This document shows, in pieces, positions 1 through 13,689 of a stretch of 64,000 nt of DNA (positions are counted from its first letter, which is position 1; every line of letters begins with the position of its first letter). The stretch lies in contig NJPS01000079.1 of NCBI GenBank assembly GCA_002946415.1, positions 248,001-312,000 on the forward strand, in the 5' to 3' direction. Made by a program: the position numbers and the translations under genes. Below the pieces are notes generated by a model, which saw nothing but the letters and a program-made list of their open reading frames with translations, did not search any database and was not told the origin of the DNA. The stretch is from Rutstroemia sp. NJR-2017a BVV2 (taxonomy: Eukaryota; Ascomycota; Leotiomycetes; Helotiales; Rutstroemiaceae).

Positions 1-137
1 CTATTTGGCTTAAAAATATATTTAAATACTATTTATATTTAGCTACTAATAGTCTTCAACCGTTAGCCGATCTATTATAATCTTAGATTCAAAAAGGTTA
101 TTAAAATAATAAATAAATTAATTAATCAATCTTGATA
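1..137 (+). mobile_element. LINE 3' end, cut by window edge
   Basis: This stretch matches the last ~135 bp of the plus-strand LINE at 29811-35653 (same 3' UTR words, including the segment reading attcaaaaaggt and a final AATC-type tail at about 120-135). Only the 3' UTR is inside the window; the rest of the copy lies to the left. It belongs to the same 3'-UTR subfamily as the copies at 1871-7715, 29811-35653 and 35941-41760. Confidence 0.75.
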
Positions 138-1265
138 TTAGTATTTCCAAATCGAGAATATATTTATATTATATAACTATATAATATAGATAAGATATAG
201 TTAGAAAATCTAATATTTGATTTTATAAATATAAACCAATATAATAAATTTATTTTATATATAGTTATTATATTTATCAAATAATAGAATTTTCTAAAAT
301 AATATAAATAGATCTTCTAGTATTATCTTTCTTCTAATCTTTTTTATAAAGTACTTTAACTATTTTAATATATTCTTATTATTTATAAAACCGAATTTGG
401 AGATATTGATTATTTCTTCTTTATTAAGATTATAATCTTTATATCAAGATTCTATATATCTCTTTTCTTAAATAATTATATATAGATTAATTACTATTCT
501 ATCAATATATATAATCTTTATATAAATCAAAGATTTATAATTCTCGAAAGAGATATTATAATATTTAGTAATATTTATAGATATTACTATCTTTTTATCT
601 ATCTAAATTTCTATTTATATACCGATTTCATTTATATTATATAGATTTTCGAATATAATATTATATTTTATAACTTCTTTATTTTATAATTTAAATTATT
701 CTTCAATTCTTTTTATATTTATTATATCGATATATTTATAATTTATAAACTTTGTTTTGTTTATATAGAAATCAGGTTTATATTACTATATAAACTTCTA
801 GAACTATTACTAATCTAATATATATCAGAGAGGATTTAGTTATTATAAAAATTATATAATTATTATAAAAATTATAAATTTAGTAACTAATTAATAAACT
901 TTATATTAATTAATTATCTATCTAATAATAGTATCTTTTTGGATTTTAGAAAGAATCTAATTATTATCTCTATATATAATAATCTGATATATATTATAAT
1001 ATCGATAAGATTGAAATATAGTTAGTTCAATATATTATATTCGATTTATATTAGCTATAGATTTTTCAAGTTATTGAAAATAGAATATTAATATATCTTC
1101 AAGATATTGATCGAATTATAATATCTTAAATCATTAAATTATATACAAATTTTGATGATAAATAATGATTTTTGATATACTTTTTTCTATTTTTCGAGAT
1201 CCTATATTTATTTATAATCTTATATTTACTTATTTAAATATATACTAATATAAAAAGAGATTAAA
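138..1265. repeat. AT-rich degenerate repeat DNA, probably decayed transposon
   Basis: About 1.1 kb of very AT-rich sequence without an open frame. Part of it (roughly 240-340) resembles the reverse complement of the gypsy 3' internal region near 14690-14790, so a minus-strand gypsy remnant is possible. The match is weak by eye in such biased sequence. No host gene is visible. Confidence 0.35.
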
Positions 1266-1269
1266 TAGA

Positions 1270-1680
1270 ACTATCTATAATTACTAAACTTAATAGAAAT
1301 ATTTACTATTTTTCTAAATAAACTAACTTCTTTACTTTATCTAAACTAAGTAAAACTATCTATTTCTTTATTATTAAACTAATAACTCTAGATTTAGTTA
1401 ATACTAAAATTTTTTAGATATATAATTTGTTAGTTAAAATATATTCAATTACCAAATTATATAATAAACAAATTCAAATTCTCGATTTAATCGAGATATT
1501 TAGAGAATATATCGAATTAAAAAAGTTATAAAAAGTTACTAATTAATTAATTTCTCAAATTCATAATCTAGAATATATTATATAAAAAATCGAAACTAAA
1601 ATTAAAATAACTAATATTACTAATAAAGTTAATATTATAATTCTCAAAAATCTCTTTCAAATCCAATCTAATTTAATTAT
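1270..1680 (+). mobile_element. LINE ORF1 fragment
   Basis: The stretch aligns along its length with the ORF1 portion at 30240-30640 of the plus-strand LINE, including the shared segment ctcgatttaatcgagatatt. Both ends are abrupt: no 5' UTR or ORF2 follows, and at 1681 it meets an inverted LINE 3' end. It is a RIP-mutated relic. Confidence 0.65.
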
Positions 1681-1870
1681 TGATTGATTGATTAATTTAT
1701 AATTTTAATAACCTTTTTGAGTTTGAAACTATAGTAGATTAGCTAGTAGTTAGCTACTAGTAACTAAATAATAGTAATATTTTAAATATATTTTTAAACC
1801 AAATAGTATCAAGAGATAATAAGAAACTAGTTTTAGATAATAAAAATAAAATAAAAGAAAAATGAAAATT
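1681..1870 (-). mobile_element. LINE 3'-terminal fragment (190 bp)
   Basis: On the minus strand this is only the last ~190 bp of a LINE, ending in a (AATC)n tail at 1681-1695. Its 3' UTR wording matches the copies at 18751-24538 and 16031-18400, not the adjacent copy at 1871. It is therefore a separate, extremely 5'-truncated insertion of the second 3'-UTR subfamily. Confidence 0.6.
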
Positions 1871-4800
1871 TGATAATTGATTGATTGATTTATCATTTTA
1901 ACAACCTTTTTGAGTCTAAGACTATAGTAGGTCGGCTAGCAGCTAAAGGCTATTGGCAGCTAAATATAAATAGTGTTTAAATACATTTTTAAGCTATATA
2001 GTATCAAGAGATGGTGAGGAACTAGTCCTAGTAAATGAAAATAACTAAAATAATGAAAATATCAATTTGATAAAAATGAAAATAAAATCTTTCCAATTTA
2101 AATATCCAATCTAATCATCAACTAGCTCTCGAGCTAGATAATATTTTCGGGTACAAATTTTTGTCTTGCTTAAATAAGCGATACTAGCTTCGATTCCGGG
2201 GGTAGTATCAAGAAGAAGTAAAAGTAATAAGTAATTTGTAGCTAATTTATCTTTTAGCTTGATCCGAACTAGACTAAAAAGAGAACAACTTAAAAATAAA
2301 TGCTCAGGAGTCTCTTTAGCCCCACAAATATATTTATTATTGCTAGTATATCCTAATAAATATAAATATAATTTTAAATAACTATATCTGATTTTCAACT
2401 AGAAGAAAGTACTAGTAGTAGCTCTTTTAGTCGAATTTGGGATTTGAATACGATTTCGAGAAGTGGGTTTAAAAATTCTTAAATAACTAGTCGAGCTAAG
2501 TAGACTAGTTTCCGATATAGTTTCCAAAGTTTTTAAAAGAGATTTTAATTACTCCTGATTTTTAATTCGTTTAATTTGAGCTTCCAAGTAGTTGAGACTA
2601 GTTGTTTAGGTCACCGGGTCCATTTTAGTCCCCGATTTGGCTAGTAGATCCACTTTTTCGTTGCCTAGTACTTCGAAATAGCCTGGAACTTAAGCTAATT
2701 TGATTTTAGCTCCTCTTCTAACTATTTCTCGGCTAGCTTTATATATTAGTATTACTTGATTTTGCCTTGGTTTATCACTAAGTGATTTTAACTTTTGTAA
2801 TATAACTTGATTATCTAAGAAAATAATGAATTCTTGATCTTTTTGAGCTATTTCATTTATAAACTTGATCCCTTCGGTTATTCCGGTTAATTCGCCGTTA
2901 TAGACTAACTATCTGGTCCCAATATTCCAGCTAGACCTCTAGATTAGCTCCTGATTGGAGTTGAAAAGAGCTAGACCAATTCCGATCCCTTTTTGATCTA
3001 TTAGTTCCGAACCATCAGTATAGACTAAGTACTGGTTCGGAGCTAGCAAAATAGCCGAGTTTTTATAATTTTCAGCTTCTAGTTCTTTAAATAGCTTACT
3101 AATTTCGATCGTATAAAGGGTAGTAATCCAGGGTGGAAATTTGAAAGAACTAATCAATTCCAAATACTAAAACTGGACTAGTAGGTGTATTGAGTGTCTA
3201 ATTCGCTTAATTTGGGTTATTTTGGCAATTTCCTTTTGGGTAGGTACTAAATAGTCTTGAAAATAGCAATTAGCCTTCGGTTTAGCTTAGATTTCTTTGA
3301 AAATTGGATGGTTTTCTGCTATTTTGAGAACTCGGAGTGTATATTGGCGACTAGCGGTGTTTAAGCGAGTTTGGGGAGGTGCTAAAGCAGCTTCTACCTC
3401 TATAGGGACTATTGGACTAGTCCTGAACACTTCTAGTATCCTCCGTAATACCAAATTTTGTAAGTATTAGAATTGACTTTTAAATTTAACTTACTTTTTC
3501 CACTATATAGAGGACCTGTAGTCTGAGATGCTAGTGATGCAAGCGAGGTATAGCTGGTGTATAGTATAAGGTGAAAGTCCATTTTCTATATTAGCTAACC
3601 GATTAGCTCTTAAGAAAGCTGATTTAGCTTAGCTAATTCTAGTTGAAATATATTTATTGAAATATAAAATATTGTCAAACTAGATTTCTAGTTATTTCAC
3701 TACTTTTGAGGATTATATTAACTGATTATTCGGTAATTTGACCGAATTAGTCTCAGTAGTAGCTTGTTTACCCCCGAAAAAATAAATTAGTTCGGTTTTA
3801 GCTAAATCAAACTTAATACTATTTGTTTCTCCCAGAGTATATAGCTTGATAACTTCTCTTTCCAAAATTTTATAGTTCTTTTTAAAACTAGTTGAGCTAG
3901 TTGCTAACGCGATATCGTCTATATATAACTAGATTGAAGTAGAAATCGATGGAAATAGCTCTTTTATATAAATTAAAAAGAGAATTAGTGAGATCGGGCT
4001 ACCTTGGGGAATACTAGTTGAAATAGGTTGAAAATCCTCAATTTGGTTATCAAAGCTTAAGCGAAGTAGCTGGTTCTCCAGAAAGTGACTAGTCCAAGTA
4101 ATAAAACTAATTAGAAATTTTAATTTTTTTAAAATAGCTAAGAACTGATTTTTTGAGATATAATCGAAAGCTCCTTTAATATCCAAAAATAAAATAGATA
4201 TTTTATAATCTTTTAAATGATTTTCTTAAATCTTATTTACTAGTAATAATCTAGTATCAATAACTGATTTTTTGAGTTTTCTATCAATTTAAGAGTTATA
4301 TAATAAGCTAGTAGTTTTAGCTAAATAGTCTAGTCTTTTTACTAGTATTCTTTCGCTAATTTTATCTAAACAGTTCAAAAGTGAAATCACTCTATAAGCT
4401 TTTGGGACTAAATAATCAGATTTAGCTAGTTTTTTAAAAATAGCTCTAGTTATTTGCTACTAGCACCGGGGATAATAACCGAGATCAATTAGATAAACAA
4501 AAACCTTATAAAATATCTCCGGAATAGCTAAATAAGCTTTATTGATAATTTCTTAAGTAATTCTGTTTGGACCAAGGGTTTTTCTTTTGATTTTAACTAA
4601 ACAAGCTAGTGCTAATTCGGTACTAGCAAGCTTAGACTAGTTCCAATCAACTGCTTTATAGCTCTCCCAATTTGGACTAGTCGAACTAGGTGGTTAAGGA
4701 AAGAGAGTAGATCTCAAAATAGTTTCTTTCTCTTTAAAACTAATTTTATTTAAAATAGCTAGAAGAGATCGGTTTAAGTAGGATTTGGTATAGCTAAAAG

Positions 4801-7715
4801 CTTTGAAAATCAATTTAGAATTATTATTTTCAAGAAAAGCATTCCAGTAATCTTTTTTAGCTAGTTTTATCTTTAAAAAGTACTAATTCCGAGCTAATCG
4901 ATACTATTCTTGATAAAAACCTTGACTAACTTAACTATTTTGGATTTTTAATCTCCTCTGAGCTAGTAGTATAGATTTTCTCAACTCTTTTAGCTCTGAA
5001 GTCTACTAAGGTTTAGTTTTTAAACTAGATTTAATCTTGGAAATAGCTTTATTAGTTACTAGTTGAACTAATAAGACTAGTTTTGAACTAATCGATTCCA
5101 GATAATTTTGTGCAATCTTATCTAATTTCAGGCCCAGCCTAGTGAAATTAGAAGGGAGACTAGCTAGAATAGTCGATTCTTTAACAATTTTGACTAAATA
5201 GTCTGAAAATAACTTTTAGTCTACTAACTTGGTATTAAAGTGAGTACTAGCTACTTTTAATCTATTTGAAGATATTAACTCCCTTTTTCCCTTGATAGTA
5301 AATAAAATTGGTAAATAATCAGATCCTAAATCAGTTAGTATTTGCTAATCCTCAATATACCTGGCTAATACTTATATAGCTAATATAAGATCCAAAACTG
5401 ACTTACTAGTATCTCTGAAAAATATAATTATCCTAGGTTTGTTAATTAGTTCTAGGTTTTACTCTTTTATCCAACTAATTAGTTTAGTACTAGCTTAACT
5501 ACTTCGACTATTTGGGTTCTATCAAGGATGATGGAGGTTAAAATCCCCCAAAATCATTGAATTAGCCGAAATAGTTCTAGATAGTAAGCTTCTTTCTACT
5601 ATTTTAATCGAAATTCCCTTGATTTGGCTATTTTCGTTATAAAGGTTGACTAGCTCAAATATATTGTTTTCTTCGGCTATTAATAGGACTAGTAGGTTAG
5701 GATCAAGGTTCGAAGGAACTAGTATAATATTAGGTATATAGGTTTTCGAGATATAAATAAGTATTCAAGATCTAAATCCCAAAGTAATTGGAAGAATTTG
5801 ATTGAAACTAATATAAGAAATCGATCGACTATTTGAATAATCTAGATTTTCATTTATAATCTAAGGTTCTTAGACTAAAATTAAATCGATTTTTAGTTTA
5901 ATAGTTAGCTATAATACTGATTCAGTTATAGCTGAGCTTTGGTTAAGATTTACTTGGATAATCCAGGTATTAGTACTAATTATAGACTAGCTCTCTTAAT
6001 AGCCTTATAAATTTCACATTCTTTTGAAGTAGAAGTATAATTATTTTTGCAATTAATATATTTTGGAGCTAAATAGGAGTATTTCTAACTATTTTGTTTA
6101 CAAATTGAGTAGTAATACTGTTATATAGTATAGGGTTCGCTACAAAGACTATATTTAGTCTCTTTTCGGCAAAATTTAGCCAAATATCCAAATCCTTGGT
6201 ATTTAGTATACTAAGTAGATCTAGAAATAGTTAGAAGCTTTTCAGCTTTAATACTAATTCTAGTTATCCAAACCCGGTTTCTAATATATCTTTCAACTTC
6301 TGTTTTAATAGCAAAAGAGACTACTACTGATCCCTCTTACTTAACAACTCGATTTTCTGCTAAGGATAGCTAATAGAAGGTACTAATAGACTTTAAATTC
6401 AAGTTAGAATTAAAAGTCTTTAGTTTATCCAAAACTAGCTCTATTCTATAAGGTATATTGAAGTCCAAAGTGGGAATCCTATGAAGAACTACTTTGTACC
6501 AAGATTCATCTTTAATTATTGATTTAAAAATAATTAAATATTTCCAAATAGCTCTTTTCTCAAGTAGAAAATTAGAAGTAAAAAGAGTAATTGTAATAAT
6601 TATTAGATTCTTCTTATTACTAGTAGTAGTAATCAAAGAGATTATTGGTTCTTTAATATTTTTATCTAAGAAAGCTTTATTAATAGTATTTCGTAGAACT
6701 AGTACCGAGAAAAGGATATCGAGATCTCGAACCAAAATTAATCGGTTTTGGACTTTAGCTTTTTTAGCAGTTTTGTTGATACTAATCCAGTTTCCAGAGT
6801 TGCTATTATTATCTACTAGTGCTACTAAGGCAAAAGAGGGTTCGGAGGATGATTTAGTCGAAGGAATAATCGAAGTAATAGTAGTAATAATCGAGTTAGA
6901 TTAGATTTAAGAAAGGTTTTTGAGAATTGTGATATTAGCTTTGCTAGTAGTACTAGCTGCTTTTGTTTTAACTTCGATTTTTTATATAGTATATTCCAAA
7001 TTATTAATCTAAGAAGCTAGTTGATTAGTAACCTTTTGTAGCTTTCCTGATTCAGTATATTCTCTAAATATCTCGATTAAATCGAGGATTTGAGCTTGTT
7101 TATTATATGATTTAGTAACTGAATATATTTCGACTAGCAAGTTATATACCTAGAGAATTTTAGCGCTAGCTAGATCTAAAGTAGTTGGTTCAATAGTGGA
7201 GAAACAAATAATTTTACTTAGTTTGGAAAAAGTAAAAGGATTAGCCTGTTTCGGAAAACAGTAGATATTTCTGCCGGGTCCAGTAGTAGTATTTGTAGTA
7301 GTATTAAGTAGATCCGAACTGAAAATCTCATTTAGACCAGATATATCCAAGTTTGGATTGAAAATCGAAGTAATTAGTAATATAGGATTATTATCTATCT
7401 CTATATCGATATTAATAGGAAGAGAGGATCGAATAGTAATACTATTAGTAGATCCAGAAGTATATTGATAAGTTGGGGTTGAAAGAGGTTCGATTTGGAT
7501 AGGATTTTAAAAGATTGAAACTCCCAAATTCACTATTTTGGCTATAACGACAATATCTCGATAACTAGCAAATATATTGCTAAGCAGACTAGTAGGTTCG
7601 ATTTGCAGAAGTATATATAATCAGATTTTATATTGGGTTTGATAATTTTGAATTCGGAAACGTTTTTGCAGATATAATAAAGAAAGAAAAATTTACTATC
7701 TTGAAATTGATAGTT
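1871..7715 (-). mobile_element. Full-length RIP-damaged LINE, copy A (Tad1/I-like)
   Basis: Non-LTR retrotransposon of about 5.8 kb read on the minus strand. The (AATC)n tail is at 1871-1885. ORF2 ends near 2111 with a C-x(n)-T-x-x-H-x-x-x-x-C zinc-like motif near 2270-2330. An RNase H segment lies around 2650-3030 (YTDGSEL), and the reverse transcriptase YIDD box is intact at 3914-3925. Endonuclease-like sequence lies around 5300-5950. ORF1 occupies about 6010-7640, with Cys/His zinc-knuckle remnants near 6020-6200 that match the plus-strand copy. Frames are broken mainly by TAG and TAA codons where Q or W is expected, as RIP produces. The 5' end, near 7700-7715, is approximate. The copy is dead, and with the 29811 copy is among the better preserved. 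EN-RT-RNaseH order suits the fungal Tad1 clade, but family assignment is by pattern only. Confidence 0.85.
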
Positions 7716-8199
7716 CATTATAAGAATATTGTTATACTAGATCTAAAAAGAAATTATAATAAGAATATAAAGAATTAGAGCTATATCGATAACTAAATAG
7801 AATCTACTAATAAGATTATTGATTCCTGAAATCTAATTAATATCAACTATATAAGAAAAGAAAGATAATCTTAATAATTCCAATATACTAATAAATCTCT
7901 TTAGTAAAAGAGATCAAAGAAGTGAAATAGAAAATATCTAATTAATATAAGAAGTAATCTAATTAATAACCTAATAAGAGATAATTATAGAAATCGAATT
8001 AATAGTATTATAAGAAACTTTTAATAAAATAAAAAGATATAAAGAAATATTTGTAAAGAAGTAATAGATAGAGAATATATTTATAAAGAAGGAAAAATAA
8101 AGAATATTTTTAGAAGCAGAAATTATAAACTTAGAAATAGAAGAAGAATAAAAAATAATAACAAAGTAGATATAACAAAAGCAATATATAACCGATATA

Positions 8200-9290
8200 T
8201 TAGAGCTAATAAGTAAATAATCTATATAACTATATATTAATTTTGTTTCTCTTTCGATTTACTAATAAATATCTAAAATAAAAGATCTATCTAAATATAA
8301 TAGGAAGATCTATTAAGAAGTTTATATATTCTTTAACTAGATAGAAGATAAATAATAAATAAACTATAATCTGATATAGATTATCGATAAAGATAAAATC
8401 GATTATTATATCTAATATTTCGATATAGTTCTAAAAAAGATATAATATATATAAAAAGAAGAAGTAGAGAAAAGAAAATTAATATAGAAAGAATTTATAG
8501 AATATATAATAGATTTAGTAATAGATAAGAATAACCGAATACTTAGTATATCTATTATATATAAGAAGGTCTAATAAAGACTAGGATAGTCTATTACTGA
8601 TTTTATTACCTACTTAGATAATATAAAGTATAAGTTAGGTATAACTAATCTGGATAAGAAAAGAAAGAAATTTTTTGCAAAACTAAATTCTAAGTTATAG
8701 AAGAAAATCATTCAATATAATAAGATCTTTATAACTAGATAGGATCTTATCAATTTAGTATAAAGACTAGAAAAAATAGATAATATTTTCCAGAATAATA
8801 ACAATAACTATTATTTGAATAGAATCAAAAAGTTGTTAACTCAAAAAATAGATAATAATCGTTTAACTAAAGAAAAGAAAGTATTAGTTATACTAACTAA
8901 CTAGATCCTAACTAGTAATAAAGTAGAAATTGAAAGAAGATATTATAATTATAGTAGGTCTAGATATATCAGTAGAGAATATCGACAAAATCAATATATA
9001 GATAGGATAGTAACTTACTATAAATATAGCGAAACTAGATATTATATCAATAATTACTTAAAGCTAACTTCTATAATATTATAATTATCGAGAAATAAAA
9101 CTATCTAGTTAATACTATTTCTAAATAGCTAGATATTTTTGGAGAAATAGGAAATAAAAGGAAAAGAATAGTTATTTCGATATAGATATAAAAATAAGAT
9201 AGATAGAGAATAGAGTAAATACTAATAAATAGTAGAATAGAGAAGAATTATATAATATAAAATCTAGTTATAAACTACGAATAGCTAAGC
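8200..9290 (+). pseudogene. gypsy gag remnant
   Basis: The broken frame includes a capsid-like part around 8490-8860 with the pattern of gypsy gag (a ...SITDFITYLD...-type segment, then a ...KLNSKL...-type segment). A zinc-knuckle remnant follows near 8937-8985, where its Cys codons now read Tyr (TGY to TAY), the expected G-to-A RIP change. The frame is interrupted by many TAA/TAG codons. The knuckle normally binds genomic RNA in the virus-like particle. Start and end are approximate because no reliable initiation codon can be chosen in the damaged sequence. Confidence 0.6.
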
Positions 9291-12200
9291 TTTCTTGATT
9301 ACTTTCTAATAAACTTATATACTATAAATAAAGAGATAATTTATATTTATAATATTTATAACCTCAAATTATTATATAGTGATTTGAATAGTAAATAGAT
9401 AGAATCTAATTATTATTTTATTATATATAATTTTGAAATCTTGGAAGTAATTCTGATTTTGGGTATTCTATAGCTTGAAGCTATAAACTCTAATATTAAT
9501 TAGTTATTATATATATAGTACTATAGTAATATACTATCTATAATCGAAGTTATAGATACTAAGAGATTTATATATTATACTAAGAAAAAGCAATTTAATA
9601 TCTATATACTAATACTAAAATAATAGAGGAATATATAAGAGATAAGAAAAGGGATATTAAGAATAATTGAAATAGAGGATATCTAATTACTATAGAAATA
9701 TTAAAAGTACTAGGATATTTTCGATAAAATAGAAATAGAAATATTTCCTGATTATTATATAATAGAATACTATATTAATCTCGAACTAGATATTATACTA
9801 CTTTTTGGATCTTTATATCTATTATTAGATCTCGAATTTTAGGTTTTGCAAGAATATCTCAAAGCTTATAAAGATAAGAGATAGATATATTATTTAATCA
9901 ATATTATAGATATACTAATTATATTTATCAAAAAGAAGAATAGTAATTTATATCTTTATATCAACTATTATAAATTCAACAAGATTATAATCAAAGATCG
10001 AATACTACTTCTTCTTATAAATAAGATATTAGATAAATTAGATCAAACTAAAATATTTACAAAACTGGATTTGAAAGATATTTATTATAAGATTAGGATT
10101 CGAGAAGATAATAAGTAGAAGATAACTTTCTAGACCCAATATAGATACTATAAATACTATATTATATTATTCGAATTATCTAATATTCTAGTTATATTTC
10201 AAACTTATATTAATAAAGTTCTAGTAAGATTAGTAAATATAATTTATATTATTTATTTCGATAATATCCTTATTTACTCTGAAGATAAATACAAATACTA
10301 TAATATTATTATAGAAATATTCCGAAAATTCAAAAAATTCAAATTCTATATCAACCTCAAGAAATATAAGTTTGGACTAATAGAAGTTAACTTTTTGGGT
10401 TTTGTTATAAAGATAGAAAATATATAAATAAATAAAAAGTATATTACTATAATCTATAAATAGCTATTATCAAAAACCTATTAAGAAATATAAGTTTTCT
10501 TAGAGTTTGCTAACTTCTATAAATAGTTTATCGAAGACTACTTAAAAATTATATAACTACTTTCTGATTTACTGAAAGATATAATAAAAGTATTCCAAAT
10601 AATAGATAAAGTATAAATAGTATTTGAATAACTGAAAGATATATTTACTTCTATATTGATACTTAAATATTTTGATCTTTCGAGAAAGATCTATTTAGAG
10701 ACTAATATTTCTAGATTTGTAATAATAAGGATCTTATCTTAGTTATATAGTAAAAGATTATCAAACTAATAATATTCTATTATCTTTTATTTATATAAGC
10801 TACAAAACTCTGAAATCAGATATAAGATTTACAATCTTGAGCTAATAATTATAGTTATAAATTTCAAACAATAATAGTATTATCTTCAATATATATATAA
10901 AGTAGTTATAATTAAGATAAACTATAATAACCTAAAGTACTTTATAATCAAGAAGAAGTTAAATAGCTATTAAGTAAGATAAATAAAGAATTTAACTAAG
11001 TTCGATTTTATAATTAAGTACTAACTAGATAAGTTCAATTCTATAAATAATTTATCGAGATAGCTAGATTATTAGTAAAAGATAAATATTATTAAAAATA
11101 AAATATTCCCTATCTTATAGATAAAGTTACGGACTTTAAATATAATAATAATAATAAATATCAATTATAGTATTTATAAGTTAGATAGTATATCCTATCA
11201 ACCAAATAAGTTATTAAAGTAGAAGCTATATATTAAATCTATTAAGAATCGTATTAAAAAATTGGGTTTAGCCTATCTTTAATAGATCAGTTTTGTTGAA
11301 GATATTATTATACTATAAGAATAAAATATAAGTATTTTAACTACTGAAGATATTATAAGAAAATTGGATTTATCTTATTTTTTATAGATTTATCTTATAA
11401 ATAAGAATACTTTATATAGATAGAATACAAATAGAGCTATTAAAGATAGTATTAGAGAATTGGATTTGTTCTATCTTTTATAGAATATATAGTATAATAA
11501 AACTATATTACTATTTAGTTAGCTATATATAGTATAGGATCTATATACAGAAGGTTATATAATTAGATTCAATATAAGTAATAATAGTTCACTTCTCTAT
11601 CTATAATCTAGACTAGAATTGAGATCGAACTGATATAGATAGTTCCCTAGGAAAATTACTAAGATAATACTAATTAAGTTATTATATCTATACTATAAAG
11701 TCTCTGAAACAGAACTAAAGATAATAGAACTGAATTATATATATAAGAAAGGAACTATATTTAAATCTATCGATAGAATTATTAGTTATAAATAATATAT
11801 CCTATAATTATTATATATATTAGTAACCGAAATAGTATTCGAATTTATAACAAAGTTAATTCTTGATATTCTTCTAATACTATAGTAGAGTAACGATTTT
11901 ATTTAGAAAAAGAAATATAAATCGATATCAAAGTAAAGTAAGAATATTAAATTTCAGATATAGATAAGTATTATAATAAAGAATAGTAGATTTCTGAAAA
12001 GAGAGATTATTTATTATATATTACTAGATATAAATTTTAGAATAGAGCTATTATAAAATTACTATAATAATCCGGTAACAAGGTATTATAGGTTTTCCAA
12101 AACTTTTGAATTATTATTCAGAAAATACTTTTGGTTTGGTATAAGAACAGATATAAAACAATATATTAACAGTTATATAATATATCAGAAAACGAAAATC

Positions 12201-13330
12201 AAAAGATATTTACTTTATAATAAGTTAAATCTCTTTTCTCTTTTAATTAGATTATAGTAAGAGATTATAATAGATTTTATTATAAAGTTACTATCAAGTA
12301 AACTAAATAGTTATATTTATAACTCAATTCTGGTAATTATTGATAAGTTTACAAAGATAATATAGTATATCTCTATAACTAAGATAATTGATATTTCTAT
12401 ATTAGTAGAGATTTTTATATAGAAGATTTTTAAAGATTTTGGTATACTAGTAAATATTATTACTGATCAGAGAACCTAGTTTATATCCAACTTCTGATTT
12501 ATATTCTGTTTCTTTTTATCTATCTACTATAGACTTAGTATAGTATTTCAATCTTAAATTGATAGATAAATAGAATACTAGAACTAGATACTTGAATATT
12601 ATCTTCGTTGTTATTATATATATAACTAGAACAATTAATCAACAAAACTTGTATCTGTAGAGTTTATATATAACAACTTCCAATATACTTCTATAGATAT
12701 ATCTCTATTTATTTTTCTTTATAGCTTCGCTCTATATATTCAGAATATCAAAGATAATATTTCTAGAAAGGAGATACTTTATACCAAAGAAAGAATTAAG
12801 ATATTTACTAGAAAATATATTTTATTAATAATCTATCTCTATTTAGTATAAGAATATTAGAAGAAGTTTTATAATTCGAAGTATAAATAACGATAATTCC
12901 AAATTGGTAATCGAATTATAATCAAGTTCTATAATATTAAATAGTTTAGATTAAATACAAAATTAGCAAATAAGTATTTAGATTTATTTATAATCCTTGA
13001 GTATATTGATAACTATAGTTAAATATACTATATATAGTTACTATCTTATTTCCGAATTTATAATATTTTTTATATTTCTTTATTAGAATTATAGATAGAT
13101 TAAGAAGAAGAAGTAGTTGAATTACTACTAGTATAGATAGAAGATTAACTAAAATAGAAAGTTAAATCAGTTCAAGATTACTATAATAAGAAAGGAGAAA
13201 AATAATATTTGATATAATAGAAAGATTATACTCCAGTAGAAGATATATAAAAGCTAGAAGTAAATTTATTATAGATATAAAAAGCTATCTAGAAGTATTT
13301 GAAATCACTAATATAATAAAGTTAAGTTAT
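9290..13330 (+). pseudogene. gypsy pol remnant (PR-RT-RNaseH-IN-chromodomain)
   Basis: Protease-to-RT sequence lies near 9440-9560 (an ILGILxLEAIN-like stretch resembling the gypsy ILGMPWL motif). Reverse transcriptase spans about 9840-10420; the catalytic box reads YFDNILIYSED near 10255-10290, with the second Asp now Asn. RNase H lies at about 10670-10980. The integrase zinc-binding part begins near 12080 and the catalytic core runs to about 12640 (TDQ... segment near 12460). A C-terminal chromodomain-like segment lies at about 13140-13300 (KDYTPVED), which is why I call it a chromovirus. The RNase H to integrase spacer is long (about 1.05 kb) and holds three imperfect repeats. RIP-type stops are scattered throughout. 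Confidence 0.75.
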
Positions 13331-13689
13331 AAGATATATAAATATAAAACAGAAGTGAAAAACTATATATTTAAATTCAAATTCTAAGAATAAAAGCCGA
13401 AACTAATAAGAAGATCTTTTTTTTTCTTAATACTTTTATACTGACTAGTTAGTATCTATAAGAAGAGAAAAACTATTTAAAAATCCAAAACCATAATTAA
13501 TTTCCTTCTTTACTAGAAATAGAACTACTACTATATTAATAATAAAGAATATCTTCTTTCTATATATCTTCAGAATCGATTTCCTTATTATTATAGATAA
13601 TAGGAAAAAGGCAACTTTATATAAAAAGGTATAAAGTTAGTAAGATATAAGTAGAAATAAGATATAGATAAAACTTATATTATAATATA

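Noticed and set aside
6494..6904. 136-codon plus-strand frame inside LINE copy A
   Set aside because: It is antisense to LINE ORF1 and recurs antisense in other copies (25109-25327, 30614-30952), so it is a shadow of the conserved ORF1 sequence.
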